Shown one piece after another: positions 46,042 through 56,064 of a DNA stretch of 64,000 nucleotides. Each line of letters starts with the position of its first letter. The stretch's first letter is position 1. Location of the stretch: the NCBI GenBank assembly GCA_028872475.1, contig JAQYMQ010000005.1:115396-179395 (forward strand). The letters are read 5' to 3'. This stretch comes from Eubacteriales bacterium (GTDB lineage: Bacteria > Bacillota > Clostridia > Peptostreptococcales > Anaerovoracaceae). The notes under the pieces are model-generated. The model worked only from the letters and a program-made list of their open reading frames with translations, made no database searches and was not told the origin of the DNA. The translations under genes and the position numbers were made by a program.

Positions 46042-46923
46042 TTATTCCAAATAATTTGGATGTCTCAATGAGCCTTTCTTAAAAGTATATTCTGGAGTTT
46101 TTAATGGATAAACAATTTCATCTTCATAATACCATGGGTCACTTTTATGTGCAGGATTTTTTAATAAATGAAACTCCTGTGCCGGCATATACCCCTGTGC
46201 TAAAAGATACGCTTTCTTTCCCTTATCATTTATGCAAATATCAACAATCATTACTACATGACCAGGACTTCCTGCATGCAGAAAGCAATCTCCAATTTCA
46301 GCATTTTCCAATAACACTGGCTTTGATTCTTCTTTTAAAGAAATAGTAGAAGCATAGGTAAATACCACTTCAAGATACTTTTCAAATGTTTCATTAGAAT
46401 CATCATAACCTTTAGAAGAAATCCAACTTACATTATTACCATTTATAGCAATACGCTTTCCTTTTCTCCAATTATCGTAATCAGCATAAAACCCATTCAC
46501 AAAATGAAAACCAATTTTATCTCTTTGATTACTGTTATATAAAAACTCTGCATATAAACGAATAATCGAATCTGCACACTGCTGTAAATTTTGTTCTCCT
46601 AAATTCATATCAAACACAGCAATATGAGCATCTTGATTATTCTTTTTTTTTCCGTTATGCAAAAGTACAGAAGCTCCGTCTTTTTTCATTGGATACTGAC
46701 GAATAAATTTACCAAAATCAGATGTCTTATCTCTGCCATACCCTTCAGGCGTCTTTAATCTTTTCTCCAAACTCATACCTTCTGGATTAACAAAGCTTGT
46801 TTTTGAAGTTGCACATCCACTTAATGCACATACTGTAAATGACATACACACAACAATTATTATCAAATATCTTAAAAAAATCTTCTTAATAAAATTGCTT
46901 AAATTAAAATTAAAGTTTAACAT
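46042..46923 (-). CDS. DUF4846 family lipoprotein
   Basis: 293 residues. A hydrophobic stretch ends in a lipobox-like LSGC (Cys about 37). The mature domain matches DUF4846: TPEGYGR, FIRQYPMKKDGASVLLHNG, NLQQCADSIIRLYAEFLY, IGDCFLHAGSPGHVVMIVD, LLAQGYMPAQEFHLLKNP and TPEYTF. The GHVVMIVD and conserved Cys/His pattern suggest an NlpC/papain-like peptidase-fold relative, which is inference. It is probably a surface lipoprotein. It is preceded by a 220-base gap with a hairpin at 47086-47112. Confidence 0.88.
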   Translation of the reverse strand: MLNFNFNLSNFIKKIFLRYLIIIVVCMSFTVCALSGCATSKTSFVNPEGMSLEKRLKTPEGYGRDKTSDFGKFIRQYPMKKDGASVLLHNGKKKNNQDAHIAVFDMNLGEQNLQQCADSIIRLYAEFLYNSNQRDKIGFHFVNGFYADYDNWRKGKRIAINGNNVSWISSKGYDDSNETFEKYLEVVFTYASTISLKEESKPVLLENAEIGDCFLHAGSPGHVVMIVDICINDKGKKAYLLAQGYMPAQEFHLLKNPAHKSDPWYYEDEIVYPLKTPEYTFKKGSLRHPNYLE

Positions 46924-47085
46924 AATTTTATCTTATCCTTTCAAATTTTAAAACCACAAATATTTATATCAAGCTTATTGCAAAACTTTTATATTTTTTC
47001 AGCAATTTATAATTTCACTATCACACTTAATTTCTGCTAGATTCTTATAATTAAAACTTCTAATTTGCCTATCTCCTTTTTCTTA

Positions 47086-47112
47086 CGCCTAATCACAGTA
47101 TATTTTTAGGCG
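47086..47112. terminator. Hairpin between immunity cluster and DUF4846 gene
   Basis: CGCCTAA and TTAGGCG arms with a 13-base loop. The T-run lies on the plus-strand side (GATTTTTG), and the minus-strand side has none, so its role as terminator of the minus-strand immunity cluster is uncertain. Confidence 0.4.
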
Positions 47113-47145
47113 ATTTTTGAACATTTAGGTGAATATGAAACTAAA

Positions 47146-47691
47146 TCATTTAACAGATTTATCATTTGAGAAAAGTTTCTTTATTATTTTTAAAATAATC
47201 GTTATTAAAACTGTACTGCCAATAGTAATATACACCCAAGCAAACTCATATTGAGCAATCCCAATTTGAGAAAAGTAATAATTTAGCTTTGATTTCCCAA
47301 ATTCTTGCTCAAGTTCGTCCCATTCATTAGATTCTAAGACTACAAAGCCTAAGGTATCATTTCCCAGAGTTTCTAAACACCATCGTATCTCATATTTAGG
47401 TTTAATAAAATCATTGAGATATTTTATTGTAGTATCTCTATCCATTTCTTCTTCGTATAGAATTTCTAACTCTATTTTATCTTTTTTCAGCAAAATATCA
47501 TCACCATAAGGTTTACCGTTATCTATAAGCTGAACTTCTATTTTATCATCAAGTTTCTCATTGAAGTAGGCTACAACATCCTCATCATACTCTCTCCAGT
47601 CTATCCATACCATTACATCTGATTCGATAAAATAGTCTAAATTTCCAGGATTTTCTAAAAATATTTTTACACTATTATATAAATATAACAA
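47146..47691 (-). CDS. Hypothetical protein with C-terminal membrane helix
   Basis: 181 residues, no recognised family. The N-terminal part reads like an immunity-type acidic protein (FIESDVMVWIDWREYDEDVV) and ends in one hydrophobic helix (about 150-170) with a basic tail. The only start is TTG 47691, 9 bases after the upstream stop, with a weak AGGA; ATG 47613 (MVWIDWREY) would shorten it. It is the fourth gene of a compact row with SUKH and DUF1877 proteins, so a role in immunity to a toxin is plausible. Confidence 0.65.
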   Translation of the reverse strand: MLYLYNSVKIFLENPGNLDYFIESDVMVWIDWREYDEDVVAYFNEKLDDKIEVQLIDNGKPYGDDILLKKDKIELEILYEEEMDRDTTIKYLNDFIKPKYEIRWCLETLGNDTLGFVVLESNEWDELEQEFGKSKLNYYFSQIGIAQYEFAWVYITIGSTVLITIILKIIKKLFSNDKSVK

Positions 47692-47699
47692 ACCTGAAT

Positions 47700-48137
47700 T
47701 TATTCCTGTATATTTAAAATTAATCTCTCAGAGTATTCTCTAATATACATATAGTATTGTGTCAAATCATCCTTTATTTGACTAAAATTTTCTATGAAAT
47801 AATCATCATCGGTCATATAATGTCGAGTAAATGCCCACAATATATCCTCACAATTTTTTATAATTTCATTTATATAAGAGCAATATTTATCCTCCGGCAA
47901 ATGTTGAAGTTCCGAGTAATTATCGATAAACTCTGCAATACTTCCTATAAACTTAAAAAATCGTTCTTCATTAAAAATATGATTGTTATATAATTCAAAA
48001 ATAAAATTTTTCGAATTTTTTCTGCTTAATTCAAAGTCCAATTTCCTGATATCGTAACCCACTTCAACTTCAACTACCTCTACAACTTCCGATTTATTTA
48101 TTTGACAATTTAACCTTTCTAATATTTTATCTTTCAT
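47700..48137 (-). CDS. Hypothetical acidic protein in immunity cluster
   Basis: 145 residues, unrecognised. It is helical and acidic with an aromatic-rich second half (FTRHYMTDDDYFIENFSQIK, YYMYIREYSERL). GAGG precedes the ATG. It lies between the DUF1877 gene and the 181-residue gene, on the same strand with short gaps. Size, charge and neighbours fit a small cytosolic immunity protein, which is inference from context alone. Confidence 0.7.
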   Translation of the reverse strand: MKDKILERLNCQINKSEVVEVVEVEVGYDIRKLDFELSRKNSKNFIFELYNNHIFNEERFFKFIGSIAEFIDNYSELQHLPEDKYCSYINEIIKNCEDILWAFTRHYMTDDDYFIENFSQIKDDLTQYYMYIREYSERLILNIQE

Positions 48138-48252
48138 ATATCTGTGCCTCTAATTAACAACTTAATCACCATTGCTTCCACGATTTTATTGACCTAAGCA
48201 AAATTGACTAATACATATAACTTTTTCTATTTTCCCTTTTATATAATAAAGA

Positions 48253-48759
48253 TCAATAAATCGTAACCATCACATTACCATTTGCTTCAAGGATTTCCTT
48301 ATAAAACGCTTTCATATTCTGAAAATAGTCCATTATTTCTTCTTTTATTTCATCAGTTTCTTCCTCATAATCCCAAATATTCGGGTACAGATCTGCTTCT
48401 TTGCACTCCTTCATACTGAATTTTTCTAAAGCCTTTTCCATATCAAAATTTTCCAATGCTGAAACAATATCAGCTATCCCTGTTTTTTCTGTATAAGCTA
48501 TAAACTCTTCCACATCATCAATAGAAGTTACCCCTAAAACTGCTTCACTTAGAGGATTATTTTTAATAGGCTCGCTACTATCTACACCTGTAAGCACAAA
48601 ATGAAGTGCATCCCACATCTTATCTATATCGAGAAGTATCTCAGCTTCTTCATTCCAATCTTCAACTTCTTCAAAGATTTCGTCATCTTCTATATTAAAA
48701 GATTTTAGTTCTTTTAATTGTTCATCATTTATATATTGATAATTTGCAATCATTCCCAT
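48253..48759 (-). CDS. DUF1877 (YfbM-like) family protein
   Basis: 168 residues. It matches DUF1877 by the opening MGMIANYQYI, the central LDIDKMWDALHFVLTG, the NPLSEAVLG strand, and the C-terminal YFQNMKAFYKEILEANGNVMVTIY. The family is often found beside SUKH proteins in polymorphic-toxin immunity loci and is thought to be an immunity-type protein; the molecular role is not established. RBS AAGGAG precedes the ATG. It is strongly acidic. Confidence 0.88.
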   Translation of the reverse strand: MGMIANYQYINDEQLKELKSFNIEDDEIFEEVEDWNEEAEILLDIDKMWDALHFVLTGVDSSEPIKNNPLSEAVLGVTSIDDVEEFIAYTEKTGIADIVSALENFDMEKALEKFSMKECKEADLYPNIWDYEEETDEIKEEIMDYFQNMKAFYKEILEANGNVMVTIY

Positions 48760-48821
48760 AGATTTTCTCCTTATTACAATTCTAAAATTTGTATTTAATC
48801 TGTATTTCCCAATCTCTTATT

Positions 48822-50309
48822 TTAACTTCCACAAACAACATAAAATGAATGCACCCACTTGTCATCATCGCACAAACCACACCAATAATATCCTCTATAC
48901 TCTAACCCTTCAAAGAATATGTGGTCGCCCAGCTCCACATCTGCCATAAGATTTTGCAATTTATACATCAATTCTTCTAAAGAAAAGTATTCTCCATTAT
49001 CTGACTTCAAATATGCTGTAATGTCTACCTGCCACATTCCATCTTCTTTGTTTTCTTCAGTCAGTTCATAGTCTACATCTAATATCTCATTATCGTGTAG
49101 TTGTTCGGTACTTCCTATCCATGCCTCATAAGTTATAAGTATATCTGATTCTTCTATCTTTCCATTTATATTTGTATCCCACCATTTAATGCCATAATAT
49201 TCTGTCATAACCTCATTAAATTTCTTTGAAAATTCTTCTCTGGAATATTTATGTTTATCAAAAATCCAATTTACACTATCTAAATAAGATATATCATCTC
49301 TGTATCCTTGTTTTTCTGCATCATAAGTAAGTTTATTATCTTCATCAGATAATTTAATATTATTCTGCACGCAATATTCATATAATAACGGCATTTTATC
49401 TTTCTTACTTTCCAATATGATTCCAAGCTTACATACCTCTACAAGTTCTGAGCACCATTTTTTAATTTTCTTATCTTTTGAAATATCCATAGCTTTTTCA
49501 AACATAAAAAGACCATTTAAGTTATCTTCATATGAAGAATTAGGAAATTCTCTATAGACAAATGAATACCCATATCTATAATACCAACGATCATCTCTTT
49601 CATCTTCAGGAATTATATCCATAATTTCCATGGCTTTTTCCATTTCATCATTATTATTGTATGCCCTTGCCAATTCACTTAAAAGTTTTGAATCTAAATT
49701 TTCTACTCCCGTAGAATTAAGCAGCTCTATCACTCTTTTCGCTTCGTAGGATTCATTTAAATTAGATATAATATTAAATTGTTCGTCTTCACTTAAGGCT
49801 AAAAATTTATTATTGGTAATTTCTGAACTCGGCTCTTTTAATCCTCTTATAAACTCTTCAAAACTGTCAGCAAGTGGCGTAATCCTGTAATCACACTCTT
49901 GGTCTACATGAACTACTTTAGGCTCTCCATCTTTTCCGCACTCTCTATAGTCTAGGAAAATCATATCGTGTCCGCCTGAGATGGTGTCTGCAACAGCTAT
50001 GCCTATATTGGGATAACCCCATTCACTTATCATAAACTTACTTCCAATTTCACCACAAAGAGAATATATAGTGCTTCTATCAATGCCAAATATTCCAACA
50101 ATATCAATATCTTCAAAAACATCATAGATAGGAATTCCGCCATTATGATGCTTTATCATCTCAATGTATGAATCCGGTAATTTATATCCCAATTCTTCTT
50201 CAACACTTTTTATTTCTTCGTCCGTAGGCTCTTTGCCAATATAGCTTTCCCAAGCATATTCACTATCGTGCCAGAAATTATCCCAATCAAAATTTTCAAA
50301 CGGTTTCAT
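48822..50309 (-). CDS. SMI1/KNR4 (SUKH) domain immunity-type protein with extension
   Basis: About 495 residues from ATG 50309 (TTG 50315 rejected). Residues about 10-160 form a SUKH domain: EPTDEEIKSVEEELGYKLP, YIEMIKHHNGG, the IFGIDR and DTISGGHDMIFLDYR strands, and PLADSFEEFIRGL. The middle (about 190-330) has TPR-like helices (LARAYNNNDEMEKAMEIMD). The C-terminal ~150 residues are an unrecognised acidic domain ending FYVVCGS. SUKH proteins neutralise nuclease and other toxins of contact-dependent systems. It is the first gene of the cluster. No toxin gene is visible in the window. Confidence 0.85.
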   Translation of the reverse strand: MKPFENFDWDNFWHDSEYAWESYIGKEPTDEEIKSVEEELGYKLPDSYIEMIKHHNGGIPIYDVFEDIDIVGIFGIDRSTIYSLCGEIGSKFMISEWGYPNIGIAVADTISGGHDMIFLDYRECGKDGEPKVVHVDQECDYRITPLADSFEEFIRGLKEPSSEITNNKFLALSEDEQFNIISNLNESYEAKRVIELLNSTGVENLDSKLLSELARAYNNNDEMEKAMEIMDIIPEDERDDRWYYRYGYSFVYREFPNSSYEDNLNGLFMFEKAMDISKDKKIKKWCSELVEVCKLGIILESKKDKMPLLYEYCVQNNIKLSDEDNKLTYDAEKQGYRDDISYLDSVNWIFDKHKYSREEFSKKFNEVMTEYYGIKWWDTNINGKIEESDILITYEAWIGSTEQLHDNEILDVDYELTEENKEDGMWQVDITAYLKSDNGEYFSLEELMYKLQNLMADVELGDHIFFEGLEYRGYYWCGLCDDDKWVHSFYVVCGS

Positions 50310-50380
50310 AATCAATTCACTCCCACAAAATATCTACTACAAATAATTTAACAATACAAAAATCAATATTCCATATTAAA

Positions 50381-50420
50381 AAGGAATAATCTGTAATTTT
50401 GCATACAAATTATCCCCTTT
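50381..50420 (-). terminator. Probable terminator after the uracil methyltransferase
   Basis: AAGGAATAAT pairs with ATTATCCCCTT using G-U pairs, and a T-run follows on the minus strand. It is weaker than the others in the window. Confidence 0.5.
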
Positions 50421-50454
50421 ATTTAAAATACATATAATGTTTTTATTCTTATAT

Positions 50455-51636
50455 TTACACATCTTTTTTAACAAGGCTCACAACAACTTCAACATGACGA
50501 TTAAATGCATAATTATCATAAGGCTTTAAATACATGACATCATAGCCATTATACGACATATAATAAAGATTATCCATTAGTGATTTTGGATTGCACGATA
50601 TATAAACAATCTGCTTTACACCATAAGATAATATCTTATCTAATGCCTTTGGTTGTATACCTGCTCTAGGTGGATCTACAACAATTACATCGGGTAACGC
50701 ATCTCCCATCTGCTTCTTCTCCAAAACATCAAATACATCACCACAAATAAACTCACAGTTTTCCAAATTGTTAAGTTTTGCATTCACTTTTGCCATATCT
50801 ACGGCATCTTTTACAATTTCTACACCAATGACCTTTTTGGCACCCTGCTTTGCAACAATTTGGCTAATTGTCCCCGTTCCACAAAAAAGGTCAAAAACAA
50901 CCTTTCCTTCTAAATTATCTATTAAACTAATCGCATCTAAGTATAATTTCTCTGCTGCCACAACATTAGTTTGAAAAAATGAGAATACACTAACTTGAAA
51001 CTCCAAGCCAGCTATTTTTTCATTATAATAATCTCTGCCATATAACACCTTTAGTTCATCGCAGGCAACAGAATCTCCAATACGATCGTTTATCGTTCTA
51101 ACTACACCAACTAATTCATTCTCCAATTCAAGCATTTTCAAAGACCTTAGCCAGCCTTCCTCATCAAATTCTCCTTGACTTGAAGTGATAATGTTTACAA
51201 GTATTTCATTGCAATACATGCTCTTTCTTATTTGCAAATGTCTTACAATTCCCTTATGAGATTTTTTATTGTAATGCCTATAACCTTTTTCTTTAACAAA
51301 GTTTAATGTTGCTGAAAGAATTTTATTAAAATCATCATGAACCAACTGACATTCATCTACAGTCAAAACAGACATAAACTTACCTCTAGGATGCATACCA
51401 AGAGTAGTTTCTCCATCTTTTTCCATATCTCCAAAGGTATATTCCATCTTATTTCTATAGCCATACAAATTTGGTGATGCCTGCATACTCTCTATTTTTT
51501 TTATATTTAATTTTTTCGACGTTATCAAATCATTTACAATCTTATCTTTTTCCTGTAACTGCTCTTGATACTCAACACCTTGATACACACATCCGCCGCA
51601 TAATTCGGCATGTACACAAATTGCTCTCTGCTCCAT
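50455..51636 (-). CDS. 23S rRNA (uracil-5-)-methyltransferase, RlmD/TrmA-type
   Basis: 393 residues. An N-terminal iron-sulfur Cys set (CVHAELCGGCVYQG, then a fourth Cys in VDECQLV) is characteristic of RlmC/RlmD-type uracil methyltransferases. The SAM domain shows FDLFCGTGTISQ, IVVDPPRAGIQP and the catalytic Cys in VYISCNPKSL. No N-terminal TRAM domain is present, as in some Firmicute members. It should methylate U in 23S rRNA; distinguishing rRNA from tRNA targets is not possible from motifs alone. It appears monocistronic. Confidence 0.92.
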   Translation of the reverse strand: MEQRAICVHAELCGGCVYQGVEYQEQLQEKDKIVNDLITSKKLNIKKIESMQASPNLYGYRNKMEYTFGDMEKDGETTLGMHPRGKFMSVLTVDECQLVHDDFNKILSATLNFVKEKGYRHYNKKSHKGIVRHLQIRKSMYCNEILVNIITSSQGEFDEEGWLRSLKMLELENELVGVVRTINDRIGDSVACDELKVLYGRDYYNEKIAGLEFQVSVFSFFQTNVVAAEKLYLDAISLIDNLEGKVVFDLFCGTGTISQIVAKQGAKKVIGVEIVKDAVDMAKVNAKLNNLENCEFICGDVFDVLEKKQMGDALPDVIVVDPPRAGIQPKALDKILSYGVKQIVYISCNPKSLMDNLYYMSYNGYDVMYLKPYDNYAFNRHVEVVVSLVKKDV

Positions 51637-51739
51637 AACTTCCTTTCTACATTGTTCTTAATTTATATTTATTAATAATATATAAATTAAATATTATATT
51701 TTTGAATTGAATATTATTCTTTAAAGCATTTTCCATTTA

Positions 51740-54097
51740 CTATAAAGTTTGATAATTGATAACAACTCTGTCATCCGCACTAATATCTTCACTAATTGTA
51801 TCTAAACTAACTAACATACCATCTTTACTTATAAGTTCATCAAATTTATTTCCTACAATCATCGCAGGAATCCCTCTTTCTCTCAATAAAACTGCCAAAT
51901 GACAAAGCTGAGATCCTTCTTTAAATATAAATCCTATATTATTCTCATCAAATTCACTAATTAAATGTTGCAATGCAATATCAGGTTTTTCTGCTAAAAA
52001 TACAGTATTTCTTGTTAAATCATCATTCTTTTCAACATTTTTCTTATCATAATAATGATGATTGAAAAATTTTCTATCATTTACTGAAATAAATTTTATG
52101 TTACCTTTTATACTACCCCTTGAAATCACTCCATCAAAGTTTCTAGATAGTGACATACTCTTATTATCATCTAAATCAATATAATCAATTAGATATACAT
52201 CTTTTTTACTATCCATATCAATAATTCCAAATTCAACGATTCTGCTATCTATATTTAACAATTTTTTAAATGTCTTAACTACACTAAGCAAAATATTATC
52301 ATCTAAACACACTTTGACTTCATCATATCGTTGCTCTTTAATATTTCCATTATCAATCTTGTAGCATATATCTTGTATAGTTTCTTCTAATATTATAATG
52401 TTTTCATCATCTACAACATATTTACTAGTCGGTACTATCCCCTTAGTCAAGAAATGCCCCTTTGTTATTTCTATAAAATATTGTCCATTGTCCTTCTTGA
52501 TAGCCCCTGTAAATTGTGAATTATAAACATCCTGTACAATCGTCGTACATATCCACGATTCACGATGAGCAAGTTCGTTAAATGATTTAATACATTCAAC
52601 AACTGAATTATATTTATGTTTAGAAATTATCTTATCTGTTTTTTCACTGGCTTTATCACCATCATCGACAATATTCGCAGACATTCCAACAAACTCACGA
52701 ATAACTTTTCCATTTATGTTCTTTGGATAAATAATAACATTACTTCTACAAGTAACGTTATCTGATATTTTTTTATCCAACTTATAAATCAAATTCATAT
52801 TGCAGTTATATTTTCGCTCTTCACTCTCATCTGTATTACATCTAAAGTTTGATTCTGCTTGATTATCAATTTCAAAAGCTACATCATCAATAGCACAACT
52901 ATTTGAAACTGCAATATATGCATCTGAAATATTAATATTATATCCTTCTGCCAATTTGCGAAGATTAAGCTTATCATGTGAAACAATTAAATTATTAATT
53001 TTATTTAAATTTTCACTTGTAGCCTCTATAAAGCACTCCTTTATATTTGTAATACTTGTGATAGGTCTACACTGCAAATAATAGACAATATTATCCTTAA
53101 CAGCCCACTCTACATCTATTGGATAGCCTAACCTTTTTTCTAAACGCTTTATATCAAGACAAATCTTATATAAGATTTTATTATCCATCATTCGTGATGT
53201 ATCTAAGTTATCAATTTTATTGCTAAGATCAAATATTTTATTAAATGATTTTACATTGTCAGAATCGTCTATTTCATATATTTCATCTATTCTAACTACT
53301 TCTTCAATATTTTCTTCGTTTATAGCTGCGCCCATCTTTTGTTTAATATAATCAAAATTAATTGTTAATTCTTTTCCACTTTCTTGACCCGAAACTAACT
53401 TATCACCAATACCAAAAACGTAGCTAACCACTATTTCATGTTTGCTAAAATTATTTGGATTTGATGAAAAAATAACTCCTGAAAAATCTGCATCAATTCT
53501 CTCTTGAATAATAGCCGCAAAATCATTTGCAACGACATTTCCTAATGAATTATCTAATGAATTTTCAAGAGAGTTCTCAAGTGAGATCCCCAATGAGTTT
53601 TCAAAGGGGGGTTCAAGAGAGTTCTCTCTATCACCGATTACTGTTTTACTACAGTCATTATGTTCTAATAAATCCTGCAATCGCGAAATTATTTCATCTA
53701 ACGTAAAATTACCTAAATATGTATTAAACTTACCGGCACAACTGGCGTTAAAAGAATCCTCCTGTAATGACGATGATCTAATCGCAACACTATACCTATC
53801 TTCATCGGTTAAGTTATTAAAATTTTTCTCTATCTCATTATTCGTATTATTTTTTGATTGATTGTTTGAACGCTCTATCACCTTACTTATATTTAATGAT
53901 AACTCTTGCTTAAAACTTTCATTATTCCAAGAAAAAGAATCTGTTTGTTTTTCAATAAAAATCGTCTTAGGAATATTAAAATTATTTTTATAAAGCAAAT
54001 AAAGACCGCTTGCCTTACCACCAAAACGATCTTTAATATCAACTTGACTGTGTATTTTATTGTCAGAAAAAAGTTGGTCTATTAAATAAATTCCCAT
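51740..54097 (-). CDS. PEP-synthase/pyruvate-phosphate-dikinase-like phosphotransferase
   Basis: About 785 residues from ATG 54097, with GGGAG 5 bases upstream. An N-terminal ATP-binding PPDK-like domain (about 1-345) has FGGKASGLYLL, VAIRSSSLQEDS, GVIFSSNPNN and DVEWAVKDN, then LQCRPI. A middle region (about 520-620) has a second, weaker ATP-grasp-like C-lobe (IVQDVYNSQFTGAI, IVPTSKYVV). The C-terminal mobile domain (about 715-760) keeps the phospho-His as SQLCHLAVLLRERGIPAM, instead of the usual TSHxAIVAR. The PEP/pyruvate-binding barrel of true PEP synthase is missing. The substrate is unknown. An in-frame Asn-Ser-Leu repeat sits in the N-terminal part. It is 29 bases downstream of a nucleotidyltransferase. 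Confidence 0.8.
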   Translation of the reverse strand: MGIYLIDQLFSDNKIHSQVDIKDRFGGKASGLYLLYKNNFNIPKTIFIEKQTDSFSWNNESFKQELSLNISKVIERSNNQSKNNTNNEIEKNFNNLTDEDRYSVAIRSSSLQEDSFNASCAGKFNTYLGNFTLDEIISRLQDLLEHNDCSKTVIGDRENSLEPPFENSLGISLENSLENSLDNSLGNVVANDFAAIIQERIDADFSGVIFSSNPNNFSKHEIVVSYVFGIGDKLVSGQESGKELTINFDYIKQKMGAAINEENIEEVVRIDEIYEIDDSDNVKSFNKIFDLSNKIDNLDTSRMMDNKILYKICLDIKRLEKRLGYPIDVEWAVKDNIVYYLQCRPITSITNIKECFIEATSENLNKINNLIVSHDKLNLRKLAEGYNINISDAYIAVSNSCAIDDVAFEIDNQAESNFRCNTDESEERKYNCNMNLIYKLDKKISDNVTCRSNVIIYPKNINGKVIREFVGMSANIVDDGDKASEKTDKIISKHKYNSVVECIKSFNELAHRESWICTTIVQDVYNSQFTGAIKKDNGQYFIEITKGHFLTKGIVPTSKYVVDDENIIILEETIQDICYKIDNGNIKEQRYDEVKVCLDDNILLSVVKTFKKLLNIDSRIVEFGIIDMDSKKDVYLIDYIDLDDNKSMSLSRNFDGVISRGSIKGNIKFISVNDRKFFNHHYYDKKNVEKNDDLTRNTVFLAEKPDIALQHLISEFDENNIGFIFKEGSQLCHLAVLLRERGIPAMIVGNKFDELISKDGMLVSLDTISEDISADDRVVINYQTL
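53535..53630 (-). repeat. In-frame ENSL/DNSL repeat in the PPDK-like gene
   Basis: Imperfect 12- to 24-base units encode ENSLEPP, FENSLGISLENSL, ENSLDNSLGN. They interrupt the ATP-grasp domain in a place where relatives have a loop. Repeat number could change by slippage without breaking the frame. Confidence 0.65.
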
Positions 54098-54125
54098 ATT
54101 TTCTCCCACACTAATTTAATAATTA

Positions 54126-54692
54126 TTATTTATCTGCAAATAAAGCTTTTATTCTCTTATCTAAACTATTTTTGTAAACATAATCAAATGTAGCTTTAGG
54201 AACTAGATGCTTCCAGTCACCATCAATGGCAATAAGTTCTCTTATGGTTGTAGCTGCAATTAGCTTTTCTTTTGGCTTTTTCGTCCACATAACTTCGATA
54301 GAGTATCCAAGCTGCTCAAATGATGCTTTTTTTTCTAAACTCCACTCATCGTATATTGTCATATAAAATTTTGCTTTCTTTGGTACATAATCTGCAATTA
54401 ATTCAGGATAATTTACTGGAAATGGTATAATATCAAACTCATTAAGATCAATACCTGCATCAATCATTGCTTTTTTAATCATCATATATCTTTCAAAATA
54501 TGTAAATGGATTCGCCAAAGCAGATGATCTATTAATATCGTTCTTTGATTCTTTTGTATGCATTGAATCCGGATTCGATATTCCAATCAAAAGATGTTCA
54601 CATCTTTTCTTTGCTGCCAATATATAATCCATATGTTCATTATGCAATCCCTGAAATCTACCATGCACAAAACCTAATTTTTCTAAAGACAC
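54126..54692 (-). CDS. NadM-like nucleotidyltransferase
   Basis: 188 residues of the cytidylyltransferase-like superfamily. The N-terminal motif is GFVHGRFQGLHNEHMDYI, with HNEH in place of the usual HNGH of NMN adenylyltransferases, and the C-terminal motif is ATTIRELI (ISTTxIR-like). Ser/Asn positions and the FPVNYPELIADYVP block resemble archaeal-type NadM. It would transfer a nucleotidyl group from ATP or CTP to a phosphate substrate. It is immediately upstream of the PPDK-like gene, in an operon with it, which is an uncommon partnership for plain NAD synthesis. Confidence 0.85.
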   Translation of the reverse strand: MSLEKLGFVHGRFQGLHNEHMDYILAAKKRCEHLLIGISNPDSMHTKESKNDINRSSALANPFTYFERYMMIKKAMIDAGIDLNEFDIIPFPVNYPELIADYVPKKAKFYMTIYDEWSLEKKASFEQLGYSIEVMWTKKPKEKLIAATTIRELIAIDGDWKHLVPKATFDYVYKNSLDKRIKALFADK

Positions 54693-54791
54693 TTTACTAA
54701 TTATCCTCTCATTTTATAACTTTTTATATTTTACAACACTATATGATATATAAATTTAATAATATACGATACTGTTTCCATTATATCCATT

Positions 54792-55907
<1,116 letters not shown>

Positions 55908-56064
55908 TTATTTCTCTTAATCTCCTTATAAATGCTTTATTTTTCATTGTATTATAAGCACTTAATGTACTATATCAATGTATTATTTATCCATATATCT
56001 ATGTATCTATTTATAAGATTTAAAATATAAAAGATATAAAAAATATATACACTAATTAAACACT

